NCBI GenBank assembly: GCA_019828595.1
Contig: JAHQRK010000009.1
Coordinates: forward strand, 1 to 64,000
DNA: 64,000 nucleotides
Direction of reading: 5' to 3'
Origin: Aphanomyces cochlioides
Taxonomy: Eukaryota > Oomycota > Saprolegniomycetes > Saprolegniales > Verrucalvaceae
Shown here: in pieces, positions 30,576-41,616 of the stretch
Numbering within the stretch: the first letter of the stretch is position 1
Layout of the letters: each line of letters begins with the position of its first letter
Notes under the pieces: model-generated
What the model saw: the letters and a program-made list of their open reading frames with translations, nothing else
What the model was told of the DNA's origin: nothing
Databases searched by the model: none
Program-made: the position numbers and the translations under genes

Positions 30576-32497
30576 ATGGTCAAGATTCAGCAAGCAACAG
30601 AGAGTACGCGCAGAACTCCTGTGAGCTTTTATCGCGTCTCTGTCATCTACAGCACATTTTTCGTAATCAAATTGGCTGCCACGGTACAAGATAGATTGAT
30701 TTCTAATATCATTGTCGATTTATATAGCCTCTTTTGGCTTACTTGACCGAGCCAACCCCGTGGTCCCTACCGCAACAATCTTTTGGAGACTGGGAATCGT
30801 TTGAATCATTCAACAACGGAACATATGCCATCCTCGAGCAAGGCTACAAACAACACGGCGTGAACGAAAATAAAACGACATTCTATGACAGCACTTACAA
30901 TATGTTTTTCGTCCGATTCGAGCTTGAATTGCCACCCAGTATTCCAGCAAACGATAAATTGAGTTATCTTATCAAGCTGCCAGGTACATGTACAATGCAG
31001 CTCTGACATTCAACAATATATAATATACTCACAGGGGCAATGTTGTATGGTAAAGGAATTTGCGACTTTGTGTACAACTTCATTGGCCAGAATGCAGCTG
31101 AAAGAATTGCTCGCTCCGACTTGTTCTTTTGCCAGCACTTTCTATACTTTGGCTTTCCTCTGGATGATACTTGTGTATGGCTTGAGCCCTTAACCAGCCC
31201 GAACGTTTATGTCGTGCACTATGGCAAAGTGATTTGGGAGAGTATAACGTGGAGTTGGCTCAAGTTTATCTTTCGTTCACTGCTCACAACGTACATATTG
31301 ATTGTACTGAAGAAACGCTACTACTCACAGTACAAAAGCCTTTTTGCTCATTTGGCTACTATCGGGGTTGATTCGAAATTCATTCAATATGAAGTTATTC
31401 TCGGCGACCCAACTTGCTTAATCTTGAGTGATCCGTTCGTGACATTTGTGATGCTTGTAGATGTGTGGCTTGGTGGAGCCTACAGCAGTATATCAACAGT
31501 TCGCGTTAGTCAGTTGAAAGACCTCATGGCGTTTGCGTTGGGCTGCTTTTACAGCTCTCGATATGCTTGTCACTCAAAACTGTGTTATATCCTCATGAAC
31601 CAAGCTAGGTGTGGCTTGGTTTCTTTGCCATGAAAATGCTGTCGATTTTGGTTAAGCGATTTGGATGGGAAGCAAACTTTATGCCAGTTGACCCGGGTTT
31701 AAGCGCTGGCAGCAGCATTGTATGGTCTGATTCTTAGCCTAGCTGGGCAAACACCAATCATGGTGATCTTCCAGTTTACGTGGTCTATGTTTCTTCCAGC
31801 ATCCCAGCAAACAGAAGCAGTGGATGCAGCAGCAGGTATTTATTCGCATATGTGCTATAGTTCACTTCGTGTAGGAATATTGACTGGCAACTTAATTATG
31901 GCTTTTTGTCCAATTTTATTCTCCTGGACACTTGCTCAGCTTAAATCTCATGATTCAGGTCAGACCTCAATATTACTCTGCCTTGAACATAAATTAGGTA
32001 TTAGTACAGCAAAGAGCAAGTTATCCTTCATCTTCTCTCCATGTAAGAGATTTCGGAGGACGAGAAAGCACGAACCCATGCCTATCTCGCCGATTCAGAC
32101 CCATCTAAGGAAGAAGAAGACAAATACTAGCACGATCAATCCATTTGGTCAACGCTCCTTCAATGATATCAAACTTCTCGTGCTATTTGCATTTATCCTA
32201 CGACGTCTACCAAAGTCTGTTCAGCAAGTTGGTGGTTCCTTACATGAACTGTACGAAGAAAGACCTCAGCATCAAAATATGGCACTCTTTAGCCATCGTG
32301 CTGCCGATTGCTTTGTCTTGTACTACACTTGCGATGGCAAAATTCAATTGCAACTACGACTCAGTTTGCTCGCGTGTTTGGATCATAGGCGCCTCAATCC
32401 ACCTTCTTGTATACCAAAGTGTGATACCTATGAGCCAACGACAACAATACCAAAGTGTGTTCACAGCAATGGGCATGATTCCAAGTGGGTTCTGTGA
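30576..32497 (+). pseudogene. HRAAD-family membrane protein, copy 3
   Basis: ATG 30576 opens exon 1 (MVKIQQATESTRRTPVSF, then VSVIYSTFFVIKLAAT). Exon 2 has PLLAYLTEPTPWSLPQQSFG. Exon 3 (31038 on) has GAMLYGKGICDF, DTCVWLEP, LGDPTCLILSDPFVTFVMLVDVW. The exon 3 donor is GC rather than GT (about 31566). A 2-bp loss near 31700 shifts exon 4 inside PVDPGL. Exon 6 carries QRSFNDIKLL and FSHRAADCFVLYYT, but about 17 residues of the Cys-rich end are deleted before YEPTTTIPKC. It ends KWVL at 32497. Confidence 0.7.
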
Positions 32498-32711
32498 CTT
32501 GATAGCTTAACACATCTAATCCAAAATGTTATCTCTGCGTTGGCAAGGTAACATCAAGCGCAACATAATTGTCACTTTAATATTTAAGTTGCTACAGAAC
32601 CGCGTCAATCGCCGCTGTTGGAATGACTGCAAAATTGACCCTGACAAAAATATATTTGACGTTTCAAAACGGACAGCAACATGTCTCCAGCTAGGTGGAA
32701 AGAGTAGATTA

Positions 32712-33555
32712 TGGCCAAGGCACAGCATGCATTACGACAGCCAAGTATATCTCGAGTGCATTTCTATCGCCCTTCCATCATCTACAGTACATTTTTTGTT
32801 TTAAAATTGTCAACCACGGTACGAGTTGGAGAATGCTCTTGATCTTAACGTATTTGTAGCCTATGCTGGCATACTTGACTGAGCCGCTTCCATGGGCGCT
32901 GCCACAACGATCACTTGGTAATTGGCATTCGTTCGAAGAATTCAACAATGGAACGTATGCCCACCTTAAGCTTGTGCACAGTCAGCGGCTCAGCCAAGAA
33001 AATACAACTACTTTTTACGACAGTGACACAAACACACTTTTTCTACATTTCGAAATGACATTACCACCCAGCGTTCCTGAAGACGAATATTTGAGTTTCC
33101 TTGTTAGATTCCCTAGTACGCACCCCATGTCTCTCCCGTTGACCAGGCACGTAGGTGCAATCATGCACGGCAAAGGAATACGTGACTATATCTACACATT
33201 TCTCGGTCAAAATGCAAGTGAAAGAACTGCTCGCAAGGAAATATTCCATTGCCAGCACTTTCTATATTTTCACGCTCCTCTCGACGACACATGTGTATGG
33301 TTCGTGCCTTCTCCGGTCTCAAATGTTTATGTTGTCCATTATGGCAAAGTGATATGGGAGAGTATATCTTGGAGCTGGTTCAAGTTTTCTTTTCGCGCTT
33401 TATTGACATTCTATATTTGCATTACAGAAACGCTACTACTCAAATTTCAAGAGCCTCGTGTCAGACTTGGCAACGATCGGAGTGGATTCCAAGTTTGATC
33501 ATTATGAAATTATTTTGGGAGACCCTACTTGCTTGAAATTAAGTGACCCTTATGT
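32712..33555 (+). pseudogene. HRAAD-family copy 4, 5' part
   Basis: Exon 1 (MAKAQHALRQPSISRVHF, then PSIIYSTFFVLKLSTT), a 45-nt intron, and exon 2 (PMLAYLTEPLPWALPQRSLG) are clear. Exon 3 is read through DDTCVWFVPSPVSNV to WFKFSFRALLTFYI, then one base is off near 33430. The remainder (SKFDHYEIILGDPTCLKLSDPYV) is visible in the shifted frame. At about 33556 family homology stops abruptly; it resumes at about 37484 after the inserted Crypton DNA. Confidence 0.8.
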
Positions 33556-33584
33556 AAGGATAATTTTAAATATCCGACAAATCC

Positions 33585-33628
33585 TACCGACAACTTCTTG
33601 ATTTTGTCCAATCAAGAAGTTGTCGGTA
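33585..33628. repeat. Perfect 18-bp hairpin
   Basis: Arms 33585-33602 and 33611-33628 (TACCGACAACTTCTTGAT and its complement) are separated by 8 bases, 30 bp inside the insertion's left edge. It could be a recombination site, an attenuator-like RNA hairpin or a relic of a MITE. Confidence 0.75.
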
Positions 33629-33640
33629 TATAAGCAGGAT

Positions 33641-34066
33641 ACGACAAGTATACGACAAGACAAATTATTTGATTGGATGTTCGTCAAATGATGTAATGAT
33701 CTATTGGTAGAAAATATAGTCTGCCTTTCGATTGGGTGATCGAGTTGTCGGACGTCAACATAGCACCAAACATTGAGAATATAGACAATAATTGGCTAAT
33801 ATACAGCTAAAGCCACATTTCAAGTGACTTTCTGCTTTTGCGGGTATGGAGAGCGCGAGACCATCCAAGAAGACCATCCAAGACGCTTTCTATGGAGCGT
33901 CGACGAGACGGACATATGACACATACCAGCGACAGTTTCTTCTTTATATACAACAAAACCATGGTGACATGAACCCCCCTCAGCAGAATATATTTTCTAC
34001 CAATAGATCATTACATCATTTGACGAACATCCAATCAAATAATTTGTCTTGTTGTATACTTGTCGT
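33641..34066. repeat. Fold-back structure with 77-bp arms
   Basis: Bases 33641-33717 are the reverse complement of 33990-34066 with a single mismatch seen. The 272-bp interior contains the start of a Crypton recombinase frame. ACGACAA words recur at the arm tips. Confidence 0.85.
33846..33983 (+). pseudogene. Crypton tyrosine recombinase, N-terminal fragment
   Basis: The frame MESARPSKKTIQDAFYGAST and RRTYDTYQRQFLLYIQQN aligns with the start of the minus-strand Crypton at 36499 (TKQTIQESFLGASTRRTY). Homology ends by about 33983, where the fold-back arm begins. It lacks the whole catalytic domain. Sequence differences show it comes from a different Crypton copy. Confidence 0.75.
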
Positions 34067-35278
34067 CTCCTTCTTATATGTATAGATAACAGGGGTTATA
34101 CGACAACCCCATCCGACTTTGTTTGGATTGGTCAAAATTACGATTATACTTCCTACACTGTTGAGACTCTGTCCAGATGATTTGGATCCAAAAACCCATG
34201 GCCTCACTCACGAGACAGGTTCGATGGCGTCTGCAAGCTTCACGACAAGGAGATAACACTCCTGGCTATTGCCAACGTTGATGGAATCATCTTTGATGCC
34301 AAGGTGACCCCGACAATCCAAGATAGAATAAACCAGTGAGGCCAGCTCGAAGGATGCAGAGTGCTACACGAGTGTCGGACTGATGAGGAGGACAAGGTGC
34401 GATGGAGCCATGTCGACGAAAAAGTAAGAATGCTATGTACTATCCTTTTAAAGCTAGTCTCTAGAATCAATTGGGAGTTGCCATCACATCAGACTCGACA
34501 TCTCTTCGGCTTGCTAGCACTCCACAACTATTGAAGGTTGATTTCTGTTGGGGATATCGAGAGTGGCATTCACGAGTCTTGTATATAGAATTTGGTCAAT
34601 TTTCTCGCATCATTCTCAACCCCATCTATGTAAGATTGTAGAGGTGGCAACTAAAAACGAAGGTCGTAGTCATGCATTTGTCAATTGTAAGCCAGAAACT
34701 TGTGAGCCACGGAGATGTAAGCTTTTCTTGTTAGACTATATTGTAGTGTTGCAGACGTATCTTGGCGAATGTTCAAGCTTACAAGGCTGCAACGTTTGTG
34801 TCTAAGCTGCACTGCTTGAAACAGATTTGTTTCTACAGATAATCTTGTACCGAATGGTACCTCAGACTATTTGAAGCTGCTGAGGGCTCATATGGGAAAT
34901 CTAACACCCTCGCATCTCACCAAACAGCTCGAATATGGCTACCGAATGCTTCTATCTCGTACACAACACTATATATCGGATTCTACTCATGACGAGCTTG
35001 GGAAATTCGCGTCACACCAACTTTTTAGCAAGTAGACACTTATATTACAATGAACCATTACTCTTTCGCCTGCGAACTTCTCTGAGAAGGCTAGTGTAAG
35101 TATCAGTATGACCAGCATAGACATTGACAAATAGATCAAAGCTCTGGAACTTCGAAAACGCTGCTGCAATCGTTTGACGCCCAGAATACTTCTTTCTGTC
35201 CATTTTGATCATCGCCTTTGTGAAATCTTTCAACGCACAAGGCCGACCGCATGCAACGTCCGCATAAAACCACTGCTG
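34067..35278. other. Middle of the insertion, unassigned, some open stretches
   Basis: Plus-strand open stretches look exon-like but are not recognised: about 34216-34340 (VCKLHDKEITLLAIANVDGI), about 34535-34640 (VDFCWGYREWHSRVLYIEFG), and 34838-35037 (NLVPNGTSDYLKLLRAHMGN), the last preceded by TTTCTACAG, a possible splice acceptor. On the minus strand 35045-35233 is open (SGRQTIAAAFSKFQSFDLFV) downstream of the Crypton recombinase. Either could be cargo of the element or a captured host gene fragment. Confidence 0.3.
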
Positions 35279-36499
35279 CTACGCCTCCGTTGCCGATCTT
35301 GCAGTTGGAATGGTCTTGGGCACAACATACGAGTTCAAAGTAGTTTGCTTTGTGACAGGAGGTGATGTCTTGGCTACAGAAGAAAGGACGGCTTCCTCCT
35401 GGAGTAATTTAACAACATACTCGGCCACTGCCTCTGCTGTAACAGAGCATGCATTTTCGGAGGACAACACCGAGCCTGTTGACTTTGGCCTACTGAGTAG
35501 ATTTCGAGGGTCAATTTCATCGCTTATGTTCTTGGTGATGAGATACTCACACATTGTCTTGACATCACTCCAACGACACCAAGCCATAAGTTCTCGAAAG
35601 TTAAATCGTCTCTCGCGAGACACGAACACGCGATAGAAGCTACCTCCACGTCTCATGCTGTGCAAAGTTATATTCGTGGACAAACCAGGGCAACGCTCGA
35701 CAATATCATTGAGCTGTCGTCTCAAAAAGTTTTGTTTCATAGCTTTGTCCCAACAAACTTTTATTCCACCATACTGAAGATTGATAACTTGAAGGAACAC
35801 ATAGCCATTGTCAGAGATACTGGTTATACTTGCCCTCACAGAAGACACGTATTCTTGATGAAATCCACAAACTCGCAAGCAAGGATACGATAATTCGTCG
35901 ACTAGGTGGTAAACTTGGCATTCCTTTTCCACACTCGCTTTCTTGTGCTATCTCAGACGGACAGAAACGTGTGAGTCAGTCTCGGATTCAGCTCGCGACA
36001 AATCACACCATTTTAAAGAAAGAACTTCGCTAATTCGAAAGCATCCCAAATAGCAAACAGAGAACAAAAATCGAAACATTGCGCCGAGAAACGGGTTTAA
36101 GTCTCCAAAGTTGTTCATCAGAAGGGAGAGTTCGTGAATACTCAGAGGGTGTGCCTTTTTTTCGTCGTCGAGATTGTTTTGCTTGTTGTATTTCTGTAAT
36201 CCCACGACATATTGCTTAGTTTCCACGGCTTGGGCTGGATTTGGAACTACATTTGCCTGTTTGAAATATGCAACCATGGCTGTTTTGGCGCAATCGATCG
36301 TTCTTGCTTTTCTCCCGAGCAAGAACAGGTGGTGGAGAAAATCGGTGCAATCCTCACTGGTGGCTGTGCGAGGATCCCTTTCTTGGTCAGCTTCATGCAG
36401 GAATACCAAGAACTGCTGCTGATATGTTCTGTAAGTACGCCTCGTGGACGCACCAAGGAAAGACTCCTGGATGGTTTGCTTCGTGGGGCCACCGTCCAT
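35279..36499 (-). pseudogene. Crypton tyrosine recombinase, complete except for one TAG
   Basis: Reading from 36499, 183 codons carry the N-terminal SAM-like region (GASTRRTYRTYQQQFLVFLH) and the first catalytic Arg (CFRISEVLSLKW). TAG at 35950-35948 follows, then the same frame goes on without shift (HKKASVEKECQVYHLV) for 222 codons. The latter part has the H-x-x-R motif (TLHSMRRGG), Trp in AWCRWSDV and the nucleophile Tyr in MCEYL. All residues of an R-H-R-W-Y tyrosine recombinase are therefore present. The enzyme catalyses site-specific DNA integration of the Crypton. A one-codon nonsense change, readthrough or a sequencing error are all possible. Confidence 0.8.
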
Positions 36500-37483
36500 T
36501 CCGAAACAAGAGTGGAAACGAGACTACTATATAATATTGGCCAATTAAATTGAAGATATGTTAAATGTTAAGATATGTTGCTGCCGCGACAACAAGAACG
36601 ACCAATGGTTTTTGAAAGAAGTAGTTTTGTCCAATAGAAAAAAATGAAATTGTCGCTTGTCCAATCACAGGTCCGAAATTTGTCGGTTTGCTGTCGTGTC
36701 TATACATTATGTATTAATAACTTTTGTGATGTTCGTGGATACTACTCTGTTCCACATTATTTGTCACATAGTTTTTCCATTGGCAAAATCTCTTTGATTT
36801 CTGGGTATTATGGGCTCCTGATTGGTTCATTAAGAAGTAATAACTGTGCTCTTTAACTGCAAGTGCTCTGAATCAAATTCAATTGAGAGAAACAACTCCT
36901 TAAACACAGACTACTCTACTGTAATCATGAAAAAAGTTCCGGTGTGCAGTCGTAGACCACTATGGCGTCCACTACACAAGACAATCATATAAACTACCTT
37001 TGCAGAGTGCCAATCAAGCGCTCATATACCGCCAAGACATCGATGGGATTTCGAAACGTGCTGTGGAGTCTCGTTCTTCCCGAAATGCATCAACATCACT
37101 CATACATTAGTCAAGATTAAATTAAATGTTGTATTGTTACATACACTCAAAATTGTGACTGGGGTGAAAAATGTGTCTATTTTTCCAAATCTATTTGAAA
37201 TTGATAGCCAATCAGAATCGAGTATTTGCCTTCTTGACAAAAACACACGCAAAACACACATTCCCAACTTTACTTTATTGAATGTACTTTCACATTACAC
37301 TTGAACTCACTATACCTGAATAGTATTTGAGAATTTTTCAATTTTTAGTCAAAAATACAAACTTAAGTGAAAAAGACAATACTTTTAGCCAAAAAGTTGA
37401 AGTAAAATTTATACTTAATTAAATTATGGCCAATACTTAAAACAAGACAAAACAATATGACAAATATTGCGGAACGGAGTAGT
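36500..37483. other. Crypton upstream region and right part of the insertion
   Basis: AATTGGCCAATATT at about 36535-36550 resembles AATTGGCTAATATA upstream of the Crypton fragment at 33846, so this is probably the shared promoter or leader. The AT-rich stretch 37130-37470 has no gene. The exact right junction is near 37480, where GTATCTGGCTTGGTGG resumes HRAAD exon 3. Confidence 0.4.
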
Positions 37484-38158
37484 ATCTGGCTTGGTGGCGC
37501 GTATAGTGGCATGTCGGTTGTTCGAGTGACCGAATATGACGACCTGGTGGCATTTGGATTGGGCTGCTTCTATACATCCCGATATGTTTGATTTATGTTC
37601 ATTTGTAGCATCTCATTCGTTTGACTAGGTATGGATTGCTTTCTTTGCCATGAAAATGCTATCAAAATTAGTCAAACGATATGGATGGGAAGCAAAGTTT
37701 ATGCCAGTCGATCCTGGATTTATGTCTCTCGCAGCCACTCTATATGCTGGTCCAATTTTCAGTATCGCTGGACAGACTCCAATTATGGTAGTTTTTCATA
37801 TCATGTGTTCCATTCTCATTCCATCTTCCCTTGACACCGAGGCTGTGGACGCTGTGGCAGGTAAATCATCAACATGACCTGGCACTGAACATCATTTATT
37901 TACAGGAATTTTTGCTGGTAATGTTGTCATGGCTTCGTTTCCTATCTCCATTTCTTGGATGCTTGGGCAGCTAAAGCGTGATTCTCGTGTGTGCTTGATT
38001 ATGAATATCTCTTGACATGATACTAGGGATAAGCGACGCGTCATCTCATTTGTCAACTTTGTGCTGTACATCAAAACATTGTCGGATGAAAAGAAGGCAC
38101 ATATCTCATTCCATCGCTGCATTCATACGACAGGACGTGAATGTAAGTGGGTTTTGTG
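37484..38158 (+). pseudogene. HRAAD-family copy 4, 3' part
   Basis: Exon 3 ends WLGGAYSGMSVVRVTEYDDL and LGCFYTSRYV. After a roughly 50-nt intron, exon 4 (VWIAFFAMKMLSKLVKRYGW, FMPVDPGFMSLAATLYAGP) and exon 5 (GIFAGNVVMASFPISISWML) are open. Exon 6 is drastically shortened: the FSHRAADC block is deleted and the frame jumps to CIHTTGRECKWVL, stop at 38156-38158. Confidence 0.8.
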
Positions 38159-38252
38159 ACAGAGATGCACTCTAAGAAAGCTAAGTCCAGTAAACAATTG
38201 TTGACATATACACTATCGTATTAGTAGAATTGGGCAATTCACACGGATTATC

Positions 38253-38790
38253 ATGAGTTTATCCAGCTATATCACTCTGTTTCGTCCCTCTTTAGGAACT
38301 GCCGGAGGACGAGGGGTTTCCCACCAACTGGCAACTAAATACCCAGTTATATCAGACCACGACTTCACAATAAATACCCGTTCGACAATGAAAAAATTCC
38401 TGCAATGTCATGGAGCAAAAAAATATGGTCGTCGTTCGTGCAACGAAATTAAGCTCCGCTTGCTTTTTGCATTGTTGGTACGACGACTTCCGTAACCTGT
38501 CCAACAAGTTGGCGGTTCACTCCACGAGTTGTACGGGCAGAGCCCGCATTAACGGAGTATGCCATGGTTTACCATTGTGCCGCTGATTGCTTTATTCTGT
38601 GTCATAGACCTTATAGCAAAGTGCAGAAGCAAGTCAGCGTCATTTTTATTGGAGTGTTTGGACAGGAGTCTTAGCGATCCTCATCTGTCTATGCCAGCAT
38701 GTTTGACACAACATGTAATGATTTATGCAACGTTGAATGCGGTAATATGCATTCATGGCAATGGACGAGATTTTGTTTTAAGTGGATATT
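38253..38790 (+). pseudogene. HRAAD-family C-terminal fragment
   Basis: Only the last exon is present: KYGRRSCNEIKLRLLFALLV, a TAA in place of Lys, then VQQVGGSLHELYGQSPH, a stop, and a shifted HRAAD segment (degenerate FTIVPLIALFCVI). It ends with CIHGNGRDFVLSGYCDR. The domain is missing from copy 4 directly upstream, so this may be the displaced tail of copy 4 or the relic of another copy. Confidence 0.7.
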
Positions 38791-39318
38791 GTGACAGATG
38801 GACTAACAGTAAACAAAAGTTAAATCACTCGAATTGATTCTTCAAGGCAATTTTTCTGATGACTTCATTGCCATTGAAATCCCAGGGCCGTAGATGAGAA
38901 TGTCAATTCTTGCGATTATCTTTTAAGATATTTGGCCGGGCTTCTCCTTGCTCCGCCCATTCTGCATGATGAGAAGATAGACAAGAGGATATTACTTGCC
39001 CTAAATAACTCAAAGTTTTCGTTTGTACTACGTCGTTTGAAGCATCACTTTAATGCTGACTCGCTGTATGCTCTCAAAATCAAATGAATACTTAGTGTGA
39101 TACACAGCTCATTAATACAGAATTGCTCGAGATTTCTCCTGCTAATAACGCTGTATACGAGTAATTGAACTCCATGTCATTTCAGTGCTCGTTAATCTTG
39201 TTTGGTCAAATCATAAAAGACTACTGCAGTCATTTAAGTGGATAAAAACCACTTCATCGTTTCTATAACTGTCGCGCCGATTCCAGAAGCTTAATTCGCG
39301 CTATTTTTACCTGAAGGA
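38791..39318. other. Intergenic, upstream of HRAAD copy 5
   Basis: No frame or repeat of note. AT-rich promoter-like sequence; no clear TATA box. Confidence 0.4.
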
Positions 39319-41290
39319 ATGGGTAAGGTGCGACCGGTCCCTTCCATCCACACAGCCACGTCGTTGGCGTACTTCAACAAGTTTTCAATAATCTACAGCA
39401 CATTCTTTGTTATGAAACTGACGACAACGGTCTGATGCGTTAGGCGATTCAAAATCTAAGGCTTTCTACTCGTAGCCTCTGCTAGCCTACATCACGGAAC
39501 CCCTACCATGGTCTGTACCACGGCAAACATTTGGCGACTGGGATTAATTTCAAGAGTTTAACGTTGGAACTTTCTCCAATCTTGAGATAGTCTACAATCA
39601 ACACATTCTGCGCGGAAACTATCCCATTACATTTTATGACAGCTCCCATGCTATGTTTTTCCTACGATTTGACAAGATATTGCCGTCAAACATAACATCA
39701 GAGGATGTCTTGAGTCTGCTTGTGCGCTTCCCAGGTACAACCCATTGTGTGTCACAAGGTAACACGCGCAATAGGAGCCATCTTATACGGCAATGGTATG
39801 TCCAATTTTGTCGACACATTCCTCAGCCAAAGCGTTTCTGAGAGGAATGCTCGGGAGGATTTGTTTCAATGTGAATATGTACGATATTTTGGCCTTCCCC
39901 TCGACGACACTTGTATTTGGATTATTCCGTTGGCAGAACCTAACGAATATTCTGTCTTTTATGGCAAAGTGATATGGGAAAACTTTACTTGGTGTTGGTT
40001 CAAGCTGATATTTCGTTGCCTCCTCACGACATATATTGCATTTGTCCTCTATAAACGCTACTATTCACATTACAAGAGCCTTGTGGTCGACTTGGAGAGC
40101 ATCGGAGTCGATTCAAAATTCAATCAATATGAAATTATCGTGGGCGATCCAACATGTTTGATTTTAAGCGATCCCTTCGTGACGTTTATCATGCTCGTGG
40201 ATGGTTGGTTTGGTGGCGCATATGTTGGTATGTCTATAGTGCGAGTAAGTCAGTTTGAAGATCTGTGGGCATTCGCATTGGGCTGTTTCTACACATCTCG
40301 ATTTGTACGAACTATTTCTTTTGATCGGGTGTTGAGAGTGCGTAGGTTTGGGTTGGTTTCTTTGCTATGAAACTTTTGTCCGTGTTTGTCAAGCGGTATC
40401 AATTGGAAGCTACATTTGCACCTGTTGATCCTGGATTAATGAGCCTTACTGCCACATTATACGCTGGTCCTATCTTTAGCATTGTTGGGCAGACAAAGTT
40501 TATGGTGCCATTCCATCTTCTGTTAACGGCTTTTCTTCCATCAGAACTTCAAAACAGCTCTGTCGACGCTGCTCCAGGTTTGAAGCAAACCAAATTGCGT
40601 TAATCTTTGTTGTAGCAATATTTGCCGGTAATTTGCTTATGGCATTCTGTCCTGTTTCATTTTCATGGACTCTCGCTCAGCTCAAACTGCACAATTCATG
40701 TGAGAGACTCAAGTCAAAAGTGTTGTAATGACGTATTTTTAGGTTTAAGACGTATTCTGCGTCGAGTGGCTGCAATGTACTCTTCGTGCAAAAGCTTCTT
40801 CATTAAAGAGCAACAAATATTGTCAATAGCTCCGAACAAACCACAGTTGGCACTAAGAAAGTTTCCAACAATCCACTTTGGTGAAAAATATGGTCATCGT
40901 TCGTTCAACGACATCAAAATCCGTGTACTCTTTGCATTAATGGTACGGCGACTACCTAAGTCTGTCCAACAACTAGGAGGTTCGCTGCATGAATTATACG
41001 AGCATAATCCACATTATCGAAATATGACATTATTCAGCCACCGTGCCGCCGACTGCTTTGTTTTGTGCCACACCCCTGATGGGCTTGTGCATACGCAATT
41101 GCGTCTTAGCTTACTCGCGTGTTTAGACATGAGGCTCCAAGATCCTCTCTTCGCCATCCCAACATGTTCAACCCAGCACAGAACAAGCTATGCGACATTG
41201 AATGGACTGAAGTGCTCAAGTTCTGAGCTAAATGGAGCAAAATCAAAATGTATTCACAGCAATGGACGTGATACCAAGTGGATATTATGA
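39319..41290 (+). pseudogene. HRAAD-family membrane protein, copy 5
   Basis: All six exons are recognisable. Exon 1: MGKVRPVPSIHTATSLAY, then FSIIYSTFFVMKLTTT. Exon 2: PLLAYITEPLPWSVPRQTFG. Exon 3: GAILYGNGMSNFVDTFL and GDPTCLILSDPFVTFIML. Exon 4: FAPVDPGLMSLTATLYAGP. Exon 5: AIFAGNLLMAFCPVSFSWTL. Exon 6: HRSFNDIKIRVLFALMVRRL, GGSLHELYEHNPHYRNM and FSHRAADCFVLCH, ending DTKWIL. Introns are 38-47 nt. TAA at 39545-39547 (after FGDWD) breaks exon 2. Everything else seems open, so the lesion is recent or an error. Confidence 0.75.
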
Positions 41291-41616
41291 TTTTGATGGC
41301 TCTAATAGCTTCATTTATCCTTTTAAGAGTGTTTAACATTAGTGGTGTTATTAAAATGAGTCTCATCGCAATAGCTAAGTGATATTTGATAACTGACGAC
41401 ATGTACATTCATAGGATAAGCATCATCAACAGCATTCATCGACCGTGTCGTTGCTTTGCATTATTGAAGAAGTATTGAAATTGAAAAATCGATTTCGATT
41501 TGATTGCTTGATTTTCAGACATGAGGAATATCACATGCTACAACCGTTCTTTGGGCAAAAGGCTTTGATTTCAAGGTAAAGCATTGCAACATGAAAATTG
41601 CCATGCATGGCTTGAT
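41291..41616. other. Convergent intergenic gap between HRAAD copies 5 and 6
   Basis: It holds the two 3' ends only. No gene seen. Confidence 0.5.

Larger units (their letters stand above)
33556..37483. mobile_element. Composite 3.9-kb insertion with Crypton sequences
   Basis: Exon 3 of HRAAD copy 4 is split here: LSDPYV on the left and WLGGAYSGMSVVRV on the right, with about 24 nt of target lost. The insert holds an 18-bp-arm hairpin, a 77-bp inverted-repeat fold-back with a truncated Crypton start, an unassigned middle, and a nearly whole Crypton tyrosine recombinase on the minus strand. No clear target duplication was found. Cryptons integrate by recombination and usually lack terminal repeats. 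Confidence 0.75.
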
